From assembly GCF_000226975.2 (NCBI RefSeq), contig NZ_CP019285.1:3286001-3350000 (forward strand): a stretch of 64,000 nucleotides of DNA, read 5' to 3'. Position 1 is the first letter of the stretch. Every line of letters begins with the position of its first letter. Shown piece after piece: positions 34,443 to 43,173 of the stretch. The notes under the pieces were generated by a model, which saw only the letters and a list, made by a program, of their open reading frames with translations, had not been told where the DNA came from and made no database searches. This DNA is from Halobiforma lacisalsi AJ5 (lineage in GTDB: Archaea; Halobacteriota; Halobacteria; Halobacteriales; Natrialbaceae). Made by a program: the position numbers and the translations under genes.

Positions 34443-35021
34443 ATGACATCGGACTCGGCGGAGGACGAGGACAAGGACGGGGACCAGAACGAGGACGAGA
34501 ACGGGGAGGATAACATGGACTCGAGCATCGAAATCGAACCCGCGACGACCGCCGACATCGACGCCATCACCGAACTGTGGGTGCGGCTGGCTCGCGACCA
34601 GCGCCGCCACGAATCCGCGGTTCGTGCCGAGCCGAACCGCGACGTGATGCGGGAGACGCTCGCGGCCCACTGTACCGCGGGTGGGCTCCTCGTCGCGCGA
34701 ATAAACGGCGACATCGCGGGGTTCGCCTCTTTCTCGATCGAACACGGGACCCTCGAACTCGACACCGACCGGGGAACGCTCACGAACCTCTACGTCGAAC
34801 CACCCTACCGTGACCGGGGGATCGGGACGGCGCTGCTCGAGGCCGCCGAACGCAGACTCGCCGAGCAGGGCATCGAGGTGATGACACTCGAGGTGATGGC
34901 CGAGAACGACGCTGCTCGCCGGTTCTACCGGGAACAGGGATACGACCCGTTCCGGGTCGGAATGCAGCGTTCGCTCGACGACCGGTCGGAAAACGACACA
35001 CACTCAAAGGAGGACGGGTAA
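34443..35021 (+). CDS. GNAT family N-acetyltransferase
   Basis: The 192-residue protein (from the first ATG after the short frame) has a very acidic N-terminal stretch, then the GNAT fold. IEIEPATTADIDAITELW opens it, FASFSIEHGTLEL and TLTNLYVEPPYRDRGIGTALLEA form the acetyl-CoA site, and AARRFYREQGYDP ends it. An alternative ATG at 34515 would remove the acidic stretch. The acceptor substrate is unknown. tRNA-Thr follows 16 bases after the stop. Confidence 0.82.
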   Translation: MTSDSAEDEDKDGDQNEDENGEDNMDSSIEIEPATTADIDAITELWVRLARDQRRHESAVRAEPNRDVMRETLAAHCTAGGLLVARINGDIAGFASFSIEHGTLELDTDRGTLTNLYVEPPYRDRGIGTALLEAAERRLAEQGIEVMTLEVMAENDAARRFYREQGYDPFRVGMQRSLDDRSENDTHSKEDG

Positions 35022-35037
35022 CTGCAGCATGTCTCGC

Positions 35038-35111
35038 GCCAGGGGAGCATGGGCGGTTCATGCACTCGACTTGTAATCGAGATTTCGTGGGTTCAAATCC
35101 CACCCCTGGCT
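35038..35111 (+). tRNA. tRNA-Thr (UGU)
   Basis: The acceptor arms GCCAGGG (35038-35044) and CCCTGGC (35104-35110) pair completely, with discriminator T at 35111. The anticodon stem CTCGA/TCGAG closes the loop CTTGTAA, giving TGT. The T arm is GTGGG-TTCAAAT-CCCAC. No intron, and CCA is not encoded. Confidence 0.95.
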
Positions 35112-35300
35112 TCCTTCCCGAACCTGGTCTTTTACCGATTGGTCTCGAGACTCCAGTAACGCGCGCGCGCAGTTTTACTCCCCAAACCCCGGTGGTGCGA
35201 GACCGGGGTCAAAAGAGTCACGTCCCACAGAGTTCGGAAGGGTGGAGATGGTCCGGTGGGGTAACGGCGGTCGATCGGGGCGTCTCGCCGCCGCCCCCAA

Positions 35301-35316
35301 CTGACCGTTCAGTCAG
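35301..35316. promoter_or_regulatory. operator-like inverted repeat, copy 1
   Basis: CTGACCG-TT-CAGTCAG has one mismatch between its arms and is followed by AT-rich GTACATTATCAAC. The pattern TGACTGAACAGTCA is familiar from TetR/AcrR-type operators. No regulator or target gene is adjacent. Confidence 0.5.
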
Positions 35317-35632
35317 GTACATTATCAACTTTCTGTTCCCTGGATCTCCGCAGCGGTCCGATTCTGGGGTCGATCGGGATCGGCGGATCGGCGGTGGGAA
35401 TCGTGGCGGCTACTGCTCCGTAGCCGAATGCTGGATGCACTTTCTCGGAGTTATCGAAAGAAGAGGGAGAGGGACGGGTGCTCCTGAAGAGTATTCGAAG
35501 CCGTCGATCCCCGAACGGAGGGTGGGGGTCGCGTCAGCAATGAGGTGATCGGAGGAAATCGGCGCTGGCGAGGAACGGGTCCGAGAGTGCGATCGAGCAG
35601 TATGTCAGGAGGTCCACCTGGTTCCTCGCCAA

Positions 35633-35648
35633 CTGACTGTTCAGTCAG
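35633..35648. promoter_or_regulatory. operator-like inverted repeat, copy 2
   Basis: CTGACTG-TT-CAGTCAG is a perfect palindrome with a 2-base centre, followed by GAAGATCATAAACG. Flanking sequence matches copy 1 in part (AACTGAC before it, CCGCA-CGG-GGTC-like blocks after it), indicating an old duplication. Confidence 0.55.
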
Positions 35649-36068
35649 GAAGATCATAAACGTTCCGTTCTATCGCCCCGTCCCGCATCGGCGGTCGCTA
35701 TTCGCCGGGGACGATCGTTTCACGCTCGGCGGTCCGTTGGGGATTGGTATCGAACGTCCGTATGAAGAGCCCCCCCGGATCCCCGTGTCTTTCACCCGGA
35801 CGCCATCGTCGTTCCGTTCCTGACATCGTCGAGCGGTTGCACCTGTCCGCTTCGGTTTCCGCTGCCCCTTGCGGGCTTACAAGGCCTGCCTGAAGGATAG
35901 CTTTCGTCGACTTTTCTCCAGGATAGTATGAATGTAGCAAAATTCTATCGCTGACACTGACCAAATAATTCCTTAATGGCCATGTATGGTGTACAATACC
36001 CAAACAACAGCATCAATATTGGGTTAGGCCCATAGGATTTATGTGCGACCGAGGAAAGCGTCCGGTCA

Positions 36069-36362
36069 ATGCTACTCTCAGTCGACCGTACGGAAGGTGA
36101 CGACGTCCAGCCGCTCAGCTTCGAGGTAATCGCTGCGATCGCCGAACGAGAGGGCGTCGATCCCACCGAAATCGAACCCCCCGAATACGACGCGCTGTAC
36201 GACGTGGTCAACCCCGAAGCGCTGGACTCGCTGTTCGCTCCTCGGGAGGATGGGACCCCTCGAGGAACGGGACAGGTCGAGTTCCAGTTCTGCGGATACC
36301 ACGTCGTCGTCACGAGCGAGGGGGAAGTCGACGTTTCCGAATCCGAGCACTCACTCCCGTAG
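36069..36362 (+). CDS. HalOD1 output-domain protein
   Basis: The 97-residue protein consists of one HalOD1 domain, recognisable from PLSFEVIAAIAEREGVDPTEIEPPEYDALYDVVNPEALDSLF (several short conserved parts) and VEFQFCGYHVVVTSEGEV. These domains often serve as outputs of haloarchaeal sensor systems, or stand alone. A GGATTTATG box sits about 30 bases before the ATG. Convergent to the thioesterase gene. Confidence 0.82.
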   Translation: MLLSVDRTEGDDVQPLSFEVIAAIAEREGVDPTEIEPPEYDALYDVVNPEALDSLFAPREDGTPRGTGQVEFQFCGYHVVVTSEGEVDVSESEHSLP

Positions 36363-36438
36363 ACGCGCTCGGTCTGTCTGCTTTCGGTCGTTCGCTCTCG
36401 GTCTCCGCTTCCATCGATCGCTCGGAGCCGTCCCGAAT

Positions 36439-36867
36439 CTACTCCCAGTGGGTTTCGATCCGGGAGCGCCACTCGTCGGGTAACGGAACCGAATCGCCGG
36501 TGTCCGGATCGCGGACGACCTGTACGGTACTCGCGGTCGCCGCACGCCGGCCGTCCGCCCGGATCTCGTACTCGAGGGGAAGACTCGAGTCGCCGAGTTC
36601 CGGCACGTCGACCGCCACGGTAACGTCCGAGTCGGCCGCGATCGGGCGAACGTAGTCGATCTCGAGGTTGACCAGAACCGTCCCGGTGTCGACGAGCGAA
36701 ACGCCGAGTGCGTCCCGGAAAAACGCTTCACGGGCCTGCTCGAGATACGTGGCGTACGTTGCGTTGTTGACGTGCCCCATGAAATCGATGTCCCGGAGCC
36801 GTACCTCCAGTTCGACCTCGTAATCGTAATCGGAGTCGTCACTGACGTCGCTCACGTCCGTCGACAC
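36439..36867 (-). CDS. YbgC/FadM-type acyl-CoA thioesterase
   Basis: A hot-dog-fold thioesterase of about 142 residues: VELEVRLRDIDFMGHVNNATYATYLEQAREAF (adjoining parts) carries the catalytic Asp and the HVNNATY motif, and YVRPIAADSDV follows. No ATG lies at the expected place, and a GTG (VSTDVSDVSDD) fits the typical start. An ATG 24 codons upstream would add a cysteine-rich stretch unlike the family. It hydrolyses acyl-CoA; chain preference is unknown. Confidence 0.8.
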   Translation of the reverse strand: MSTDVSDVSDDSDYDYEVELEVRLRDIDFMGHVNNATYATYLEQAREAFFRDALGVSLVDTGTVLVNLEIDYVRPIAADSDVTVAVDVPELGDSSLPLEYEIRADGRRAATASTVQVVRDPDTGDSVPLPDEWRSRIETHWE

Positions 36868-36952
36868 GCGGCCGACCGTCGTATGCGTACCGTTCCGCGA
36901 GCGACGGGCCGTCCGTTCACACGCGGAGCAGGCCGGCACAGCGCCACGATCC

Positions 36953-37705
36953 TCACTCGGAAGGGCGTGCGGCCTCGAACACCCGTTCGTGGAGCCTGTC
37001 GGCGACGACGTCCATCAGCGGCTCCATGTTCCGCGTGTCGGCCCGGTTGTACTCGACCAGCGTCTCCAGCGCCGATTCGTCGCCGCGTTCGTACTCGTGC
37101 CAGAGTCGGACGGCGTCCCGGCCGCTCAGATCGTCCAGCTCGCGGTCGATGCCGACGTCCCGTTCGATCTGTTTCAACCCTCCGTCCAGCCCCAGCTTCT
37201 TGCAGGGGTACATGAGGTCGACGTGCGGGACCGACACGTCGAGGTCGTAACAGGTCTCGAGGAAGGGGACGTCGAACCGCTGGCCGTTGAACGTGACCAG
37301 GAGCGACGACGACTCGAGTTCCCGGCCGAGCCGATCCGCAGTGAGATCCCGGCCCTTGACGAAGGTCTTCGTCTCGCCCCCGCGGTGGAGGCTGACCGTC
37401 GTCACGTCGTTACAGCTCGCGTCGAGTCCCGTCGTCTCGATGTCGAGGAAGCAGGTCTCCTCCCTGACGTTCTCGTAGAGCCGCCAGCGGCTCGCAGCCG
37501 GGAGTTTCTCCGCGAACGGCGAAACGTCGCCACGATCGAGGTGTCGCTGCCCCTCTTCGATGAACGCGTCGATCCGGTCTGCCAGCGTCTCCCCGACGAC
37601 GCTGCCGTCGAACTCGTCCCAGTGCGTGACCCCCGCTTCCCACAGGCGTCGCTCGGTCTTCTCGCCGACCCCCCGAACGGGAATGAAGCTGTTCTCGATT
37701 CGCAC
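36953..37705 (-). CDS. YprB-type RNase H-like exonuclease
   Basis: The 250-residue protein starts at GTG (VRIENSFIPVRGVGEKTERR). An N-terminal helix-hairpin-helix-like part (8-30) precedes an RNase H-like domain with FLDIETTGLDA (D, E of DEDD nucleases), LVTFNGQRFDVPFLE (central D) and late EYNRADTRNMEPL (final D). All four acidic residues of the exonuclease site seem present. A nucleic-acid processing role in the cytoplasm is likely; no partner is evident. Confidence 0.8.
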   Translation of the reverse strand: MRIENSFIPVRGVGEKTERRLWEAGVTHWDEFDGSVVGETLADRIDAFIEEGQRHLDRGDVSPFAEKLPAASRWRLYENVREETCFLDIETTGLDASCNDVTTVSLHRGGETKTFVKGRDLTADRLGRELESSSLLVTFNGQRFDVPFLETCYDLDVSVPHVDLMYPCKKLGLDGGLKQIERDVGIDRELDDLSGRDAVRLWHEYERGDESALETLVEYNRADTRNMEPLMDVVADRLHERVFEAARPSE

Positions 37706-37760
37706 AGGGGATCGGGGGCACGGAAGCAACAAAAGCGCTTGGATCGGCCACGGGCCGCGA

Positions 37761-38420
37761 CTACAGCGAAATCCAGTCGGTGGTCTCCCCGTCGCGGAGA
37801 TGCCACCGCTGTTCGCGGCGGTCGCCATCGGACCGGACCCGGAGTTCGACGACCGCGTCGAACAGCGGTTCGAGGAGGTTGACGGCGTCGTGGTCGCGCT
37901 CGAGCGGAAGGTGGTAGTGGCCCATCCCGTCGATGTGATCGACGCGAGAGGCCGTCACGTGAAGCAGTCTGAAGACGCGCTCGGCGTCGTGCTCTCGGAG
38001 GAGGTCGGCGACCGAATCCATACAGAGCCGCAGTTCGGACGGCGCGAACCCGCCGACCTCGTCCTCGAGGTCGTCGATGGCTTCGACGATATCGATCCCG
38101 ATCGTCCCGAGCGAGTCGTGCTCGTCGATCCGGATCGTCTCGCCGACGTGCTCGGCGTCACGGACCGCCGCCCCGTTTCCGGATGCTTTCCCCCGTTCCA
38201 TCGCGGCGTCCTCGGCGACCGGTCCCTCGCCGTCGGTGACGAACAGCCGGCGTCGCGGTTCCGGCCCTGCGGCCCCACAGAGTCGGCGACAGACGACGCC
38301 GTGACAGTCCGTGGCGTTCGCGCCGACCAGCAAGACGTTACACCCCTCCCGCTTGAGCCGCTCGAGCGTCCGCGCGAACGTCCCCAGATCGGTCCCCCCG
38401 CTCCCGTATTCCGTCACCAT
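37761..38420 (-). CDS. HTR-like protein (DUF7504-like, degenerate KaiC/RecA fold)
   Basis: The 219-residue protein begins MVTEYGSGGTDLGTFARTLE. CNVLLVGANATDCHGVVCRRL occupies the place of a P-loop but lacks the GK(S/T) residues, so nucleotide binding is doubtful. The rest (GIDIVEAIDDLEDE, SVADLLREHDAERVFRLLHV) matches haloarchaeal HTR-like proteins related to sensory regulation. An AT-rich box (ATATTTATT) lies about 30 bases before the ATG. It is divergent from the coiled-coil gene. Confidence 0.7.
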   Translation of the reverse strand: MVTEYGSGGTDLGTFARTLERLKREGCNVLLVGANATDCHGVVCRRLCGAAGPEPRRRLFVTDGEGPVAEDAAMERGKASGNGAAVRDAEHVGETIRIDEHDSLGTIGIDIVEAIDDLEDEVGGFAPSELRLCMDSVADLLREHDAERVFRLLHVTASRVDHIDGMGHYHLPLERDHDAVNLLEPLFDAVVELRVRSDGDRREQRWHLRDGETTDWISL

Positions 38421-38539
38421 TCGACATAACAAATACAACATTCAGGAATAAATATTGCGGCCATCGCGTCCCTAGAAACCCGCGTTGTGGGCTCTCATCT
38501 GACCACCCGGCTTTTTACACCGGCTCCCGTAGGATCGGT

Positions 38540-39448
38540 ATGGCCGACAACGACGAGCTCGCCGAAGCGATCCGCGAACTCACCCGGACCGTCGACGAGC
38601 TTCGCCGGGAACTCGAGTCGACCTCGTCCCGCCGCCGGTCGCTACGGCCGCCGCTGCGTCCGCCGACGCCGCGCGAGCTGCTCGATTTCACCGACGAGGT
38701 AGCGCTGCCGGCCGCGCTGGCCGTCCTCAAGGCGAGCGTGCGCGCCCTCGAGAGCTTTCAGCGAGGGCTTGAACTCGTCAGAACCGAACGCGAGGTCCGG
38801 GATCGGGCCGACGAGGCGTCGACTGTCGCGGGCGACCGCGCAGCCTCACTCCGTGAAACCACGTTGACCCAACTCGATACCGTCCTCGGACAACTCCAGC
38901 GAGCGGCCTCCGAAGGGGCGCTCCCCGCCGACGAGGAGGCGAGCGACCTCCTCTCGGAGGCTCGAGAGCTCCGTGACGAGGTCGACGAGCGACTCCGGCA
39001 GGCGACGACGGACTGCGAGTCGGCGACCGACGGTGACGCGAGCAGGAGGCCGGACGGATGGGAGAGACGATCGAGCGAGCGAAGCGAGGCGATCAGCATT
39101 GACATCCAGGAGGGGCAACCCGAGGAGACCGACGAGGAGTCCGATACGGGAATCGAGGCCGACTCGAGCCCGGAACCGGACCCGACGATCGACGTGGATG
39201 CCGAACTCGAGACGCTCAAAGACCAGTACGGCCCGGACGAGAAGGTCGAGACCGGAGCGGACCCCGACAAACACGCCGCTCCGGAGGACGAGTCGGCGAC
39301 CGACGTCGGTGAAACCGAGGGGGACGATGTCGACCCCGATTCAGACGTCGGTTCGCGATCGGGGAAACGGTCGGAGGAGCAGTCAGAGGAGCATCCTGAG
39401 GACCGGTCGGAGGGTACGGGAGACGACGATAACGAAAACGAGGAGTGA
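38540..39448 (+). CDS. acidic coiled-coil haloarchaeal protein
   Basis: The 302-residue product opens MADNDELAEAIRELTRTVDEL, a coiled coil to about 33, then a basic proline-rich turn (RRRSLRPPLRPPTPRELL) and helices to about 150. The last third is a disordered, very acidic tail. The PTPRELLDFTDEVALPA core recurs in haloarchaea as a protein of unknown function. A CTTTTTACAC box lies about 25 bases before the ATG. Membrane or DNA association cannot be decided. Confidence 0.7.
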   Translation: MADNDELAEAIRELTRTVDELRRELESTSSRRRSLRPPLRPPTPRELLDFTDEVALPAALAVLKASVRALESFQRGLELVRTEREVRDRADEASTVAGDRAASLRETTLTQLDTVLGQLQRAASEGALPADEEASDLLSEARELRDEVDERLRQATTDCESATDGDASRRPDGWERRSSERSEAISIDIQEGQPEETDEESDTGIEADSSPEPDPTIDVDAELETLKDQYGPDEKVETGADPDKHAAPEDESATDVGETEGDDVDPDSDVGSRSGKRSEEQSEEHPEDRSEGTGDDDNENEE

Positions 39449-39463
39449 AACGAACCGAACCCG

Positions 39464-39823
39464 TTAGACTGGCTCGAACCGGTAGCCGTCCCAGTCCTGG
39501 CTGTCGGGCTCCCGGATGCCTGCGCCGGGCTCCCGGAGTTCGTCGACATGGACCGGCCGGACCTCGTCGCCGGTCTCGACGTCGTCGGTCGTGACCTGGC
39601 CGAGCGCGCGGACCGACTCGCCCTCCACGTCGAACTCGACGATCGCCATCGTGTTGGGTTCGCGAACCCCCGGCGGCGTCGCCGTCGAGGTCGTCCAGGT
39701 GACGACCTCGGCCGTATACTCGCTCAGATCGATCGTCTCCGCCGGCTCCGCGCCGCCCGGGCCGCGCGGGTGGCCGGGGTAACCGATCGAACCGTCCTCG
39801 TAGCGGATCGCTTCCATCGTCAT
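39464..39823 (-). CDS. DUF35 OB-fold protein, thiolase partner
   Basis: The 119-residue protein overlaps the stop of the preceding thiolase gene by 4 bases (ATGA). Its OB-fold strands are visible in AEVVTWTTSTATPPGVREPNT, AIVEFDVEGESVRALGQV and DEVRPVHVDELRE. Unlike most DUF35 proteins it has no cysteine at all, so the usual N-terminal zinc ribbon is absent. Family members form complexes with thiolases and help CoA ester binding. Confidence 0.82.
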   Translation of the reverse strand: MTMEAIRYEDGSIGYPGHPRGPGGAEPAETIDLSEYTAEVVTWTTSTATPPGVREPNTMAIVEFDVEGESVRALGQVTTDDVETGDEVRPVHVDELREPGAGIREPDSQDWDGYRFEPV

Positions 39824-40977
39824 TGTGCTGCCTCCATGATAGTGGTGATGACGCAGTTGCCGAACCCGCCCACGTTACAGCAGAGGCCGACGTCCGCATC
39901 GACCTGTCGCGGACCGGCCTCGCCCATGAGCTGTTCGTAGATCTCGACGCCCTGTGCGACGCCGCTGGCGCCGAGCGGGTGGCCCTTGGACTTGAGCCCG
40001 CCCGAGGTGTTTATCGGCAGTTCGCCGTCGCGTTCGGTGTACCCGTCCTCGACGAGTTTCCAGGCCTCGCCCTGCTCGGCGAAGCCCAGTCCCTCCATCT
40101 GGAGGAACTCGAGGATCGTGAACATGTCGTGGAGTTCCGCGACGTCGACGTCCTCGGGTTCGTAGCCACTCATCTCGTAGGCGCCCTTCCCGCTCTCGAC
40201 GACGCCGCCCATCACGGTCGGGTCCTCGCGCTCGTGGACGACGTGTGTATCCGTCGCGCCGTCGATCCCGGAGATGACGACGTACTCGTCGGTGTACTCC
40301 TCGGCGACCGACTCCGGGCAGAGCATCAGCGCGGCCGAGCCGTCCGTGATCGGACAGAAGTCGTACAGCCGCAGCGGGTCGGCGACGATCGGCGACTCCA
40401 GGGCCGTCTCCTCGTCGATCTCCTTCCGGAACTGGGCGTTCGGGTTGTCGACGCCGTTGCGATGGTTCTTGACGGCCACCTTCGCCAGGCTCTCGCGGGG
40501 CGCGTCGAACTTCTCGAGGTAGTGGCGCGCGGTCAGCCCCGCGAACGAGGGGAGGGTGACGCCGTGTTTGTACTCTGCGGGGTGGGTCAGCGACGCGATC
40601 ACGTCGGTCGCCTCGCCGGTCGTCCGGTGGGTCATCTTCTCCCCACCGACGAGCAGGGTCATGTCGCTTGCCCCGCTGGCGACCGACTGCCAGGCGGCGT
40701 AGATCCCTGCGCCGCCGCTGGAACTGGTCTGGTCGACTCGCTGGGTGTAGGCCGGTACCGCGTCGATGTCGTGTGCGAGCGCGTTCGGGACGCCGGTCTG
40801 GCCCTCGAACTCGCCGCTCGCCATGTTCGAAACGTACAGGTGTTCGACGTCCGCCGCGTCGACGCCCGCGTCCTCGAGACACTCGAGTCCGGCCTCCGCG
40901 AGGAGATCGAGGATCCACTCGTCCTCGCGTTGCCCGAACTGGGTCATCGAGGCGCCGATGATTGCAACACGTTCCAT
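39820..40977 (-). CDS. thiolase / acetyl-CoA acetyltransferase family
   Basis: The 385-residue protein starts MERVAIIGASMTQFGQREDE. It has the archaeal SCP2-type thiolase layout: SSSGGAGIYAAWQSVASGASD near 87, ELHDMFTILEF near 275 with the HDxF active site, NTSGGLKSKGHPLGASG near 325 and the C-terminal LCCNVGGFG. A reactive cysteine at the usual N-terminal position is not obvious (TSSSGGAG), as in some archaeal HMG-type thiolases. It probably works with the DUF35 partner in acyl-CoA metabolism. Confidence 0.88.
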   Translation of the reverse strand: MERVAIIGASMTQFGQREDEWILDLLAEAGLECLEDAGVDAADVEHLYVSNMASGEFEGQTGVPNALAHDIDAVPAYTQRVDQTSSSGGAGIYAAWQSVASGASDMTLLVGGEKMTHRTTGEATDVIASLTHPAEYKHGVTLPSFAGLTARHYLEKFDAPRESLAKVAVKNHRNGVDNPNAQFRKEIDEETALESPIVADPLRLYDFCPITDGSAALMLCPESVAEEYTDEYVVISGIDGATDTHVVHEREDPTVMGGVVESGKGAYEMSGYEPEDVDVAELHDMFTILEFLQMEGLGFAEQGEAWKLVEDGYTERDGELPINTSGGLKSKGHPLGASGVAQGVEIYEQLMGEAGPRQVDADVGLCCNVGGFGNCVITTIMEAAQ

Positions 40978-41137
40978 ATCCTACTGGACTCGAGTCTCCG
41001 ATTTATATTGTGGGGTCGATCGCGGCGTCCTGTCGGTCCGTACGGCTCGAGGCCTCCGCAGGACTCACTGCCGTCTCTCCCTGCTCGAGCGGCCAGGACG
41101 AACGGAAGGCGGAAAACGAGTGCGCTGTGGTCCGCCG

Positions 41138-42439
41138 TCAGGCCGACTCCGGCGCCGTCGCCTGTAACTCGCTCGCGCGCGAGCGCGCCTGTGAAATTAC
41201 CGCGGGGCGAGCCTCGAAGGAGACCAACACGTCGTCGTCGCCGTAGGTAACGTCCTCGACGTTCGCGTTGTCGTGGATCCACGAGACGAGGCTCATCGTG
41301 TCCTCGGTCATCGGGAGCACGAGCCGTTCTTCCTCCCAGTCCGGGAGTTCGTCGTCGATCCGATCGAGCAGGGCATCGACGTTGGTCCCCTCGCGGGCGC
41401 TGACCGCGACCGGGTTCGGGGCCAGCGAGGACAGCGCCTCGCGTTTCTCCGCGAGTTCCTCGTCGCTCACCTGATCGATCTTGTTCAGGACCGTGACGAT
41501 CGGGGCCTCGTTGCGCTCGTAGAGGGTGTCGTGACTGGTGACGATCTTCTCGTGGATCTCCTCGATCGGCTCGCTGACGTCGACCACGAGCAAGACCAGA
41601 TCCGCCCGGTAGACGGAGTCAAGCGTCGACTTGAAGGATTCGACGAGCCAGTGGGGCAGGTCGCTGATGAACCCGACGGTGTCGGTCACCAGCACGTCGC
41701 GAGGTTCGATGTCGGCCCGTCGGGTCGTCGTCCCCAGCGTCGTGAACAGTTTGTCCTGTGACTCGGCCGTCGACTCGAGGTCCCGGTGGAGGTCCTCGTT
41801 CTCGTCGACGTCGAGGTCCGCCGCCATTCGGCGTAGCAACGTCGACTTGCCGGCGTTCGTGTAGCCGGCGAGTGCGACCAGATCGAAGCCCGAATCCCGG
41901 CGGCGTTCGCGCCGGTGCTCCTCGGTCTGTTCGATCCGCTCGAGTTCGTCCTTGATCCGGCTGATCTGGTCTTTGATGTCCCGTTCGCGGCTCTCGTCGT
42001 ACTCGCCGAGCCCCATGAACCCGGGGTGTTCGTCCCGTTTCGCGAGGCTCGTCTTGGCCTCGGCCCGGGGGAGTTCGTACCGGAGTTCGGCGAGTTCGAC
42101 CTGGAGTTGCGCCTTGCGGGTCTGGGCACGCTGGCCGAAGATCTCGAGGATCAGCGTGAACCGGTCGATCACCTCGACGCCCTCGGGGAGCAGTTGTCCG
42201 AGGTTGTACGTCTGGTATGGGCCGAGCCGGTTGTCGAAGATGACGGTCGTAGCGTCGGTCTCCGCGGCTTTCGTCGCGAGTTCTTCGGCTTTCCCTTCCC
42301 CGATCTGGAGGGCGGGATCGGCCCGTCGGGACTGGGTGACTTCGCCGACGACGGTGTATCCCGCCGCCTCGGCGAGGTCGCGGATCTCGCTCGTGTCGGG
42401 CGTGCCGGAGTCGACGCGTTTTGCGATGATCGCTCTCAT
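41138..42439 (-). CDS. hflX: GTPase HflX
   Basis: The 433-residue ribosome-associated GTPase has an N-terminal nucleotide-binding-like domain (VIFDNRLGPYQTYNL near 70, RFTLILEIFGQRAQTRKAQ near 95) and a helical linker (130-180). The G domain follows, with P-loop GYTNAGKST at 192-200, DTVGFISDLP and NKID. It is thought to rescue or split stalled ribosomes. It is monocistronic with no clear promoter box. Confidence 0.94.
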   Translation of the reverse strand: MRAIIAKRVDSGTPDTSEIRDLAEAAGYTVVGEVTQSRRADPALQIGEGKAEELATKAAETDATTVIFDNRLGPYQTYNLGQLLPEGVEVIDRFTLILEIFGQRAQTRKAQLQVELAELRYELPRAEAKTSLAKRDEHPGFMGLGEYDESRERDIKDQISRIKDELERIEQTEEHRRERRRDSGFDLVALAGYTNAGKSTLLRRMAADLDVDENEDLHRDLESTAESQDKLFTTLGTTTRRADIEPRDVLVTDTVGFISDLPHWLVESFKSTLDSVYRADLVLLVVDVSEPIEEIHEKIVTSHDTLYERNEAPIVTVLNKIDQVSDEELAEKREALSSLAPNPVAVSAREGTNVDALLDRIDDELPDWEEERLVLPMTEDTMSLVSWIHDNANVEDVTYGDDDVLVSFEARPAVISQARSRASELQATAPESA

Positions 42440-42791
42440 GCGAGTACGAGTTGTTGGTGGGCTGCCTGCTGGCTCGCCCGCGGACGTGACTGATCGTCGT
42501 GGCCGTTTTCGGTTCCGTCTGCGGCGGACTGACGGCTCCGGTCGTGGCCGTGATCGGTCGACGATGCCGCTCGAAATCGACTAACGATGGCGGTCGAACA
42601 CCTCCGTTAGACGAGCCTCAGCCATACCGTTCCGTACGTATCCGACCGTCTTGAATGCCGCGCCCGGAAATTCTTGCTGCTCGGCAGCGCCACGTCGAGC
42701 GGGACCTCACGACTATCCCCGCCGTCGGTTTCTCTCTTCGGCAAACAGGACAACGCAACAGTAATTATCGACGGCTCGAATGCTGGATCTG
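42440..42791. other. divergent intergenic region hflX / FUN14
   Basis: No gene seen. A TATA-like GTAATTATC at 42761-42769 belongs to the FUN14 gene. The rest is GC-rich without notable repeats. Confidence 0.45.
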
Positions 42792-43112
42792 ATGCTTTCG
42801 GTCGATCCGACGACGCTGTTGCTCGAGTTCGGCGGCGGTGCCGTCCTCGGCGCGCTGGTGGGGTATGGAACGAAACGCGTCGCAAAACTGCTCGCGATCG
42901 TCCTCGGTGTCGAGTTGATGCTCTTTCGGTACCTCGAGTCCCAGGGCATCGTCGTCGTCGACTACGAGCGGCTTACGGCCGGCGCGATCGGGAGCGGCGA
43001 TAGTATGCAGGCGGCCGGAGTCGGGGTCCACTGGCTCGAGTCGGCACTGTCGGTGGTCGCGATCGGGGCCGGATTCGCGAGCGGCTTCCTGATCGGGTAC
43101 CACCGCGGATAG
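42792..43112 (+). CDS. FUN14-family membrane protein
   Basis: The 106-residue protein starts MLSVDPTTLLLEFGGGAVLG. The TATA-like GTAATTATC box lies 27 bases before this ATG, so I prefer it over an ATG four codons upstream. Three hydrophobic segments with the glycine-rich GFASGFLIGY end match FUN14 proteins, small helical membrane proteins also found in bacteria and mitochondria. Its function in archaea is unknown. Confidence 0.8.
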   Translation: MLSVDPTTLLLEFGGGAVLGALVGYGTKRVAKLLAIVLGVELMLFRYLESQGIVVVDYERLTAGAIGSGDSMQAAGVGVHWLESALSVVAIGAGFASGFLIGYHRG

Positions 43113-43173
43113 CGACCCCGTTTTCGAAGAACTCGGGTCGATCCCGGCTCGACCGAGACTCGGTTACCCCCGG

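Larger units (their letters stand above)
35112..36068. other. gene-free kilobase with twin operator-like palindromes
   Basis: No frame here has convincing coding sequence. The region carries two similar palindromic modules 332 bases apart (listed separately), an inverted GC-rich stretch and, at its end, the promoter of the HalOD1 gene. It may be the remains of deleted TetR-regulated genes. Confidence 0.5.

Noticed and set aside
35060-35548. 162-codon frame starting within tRNA-Thr
   Set aside because: It starts inside the tRNA, runs through the first palindrome and has no acidic bias. No known motif is visible.
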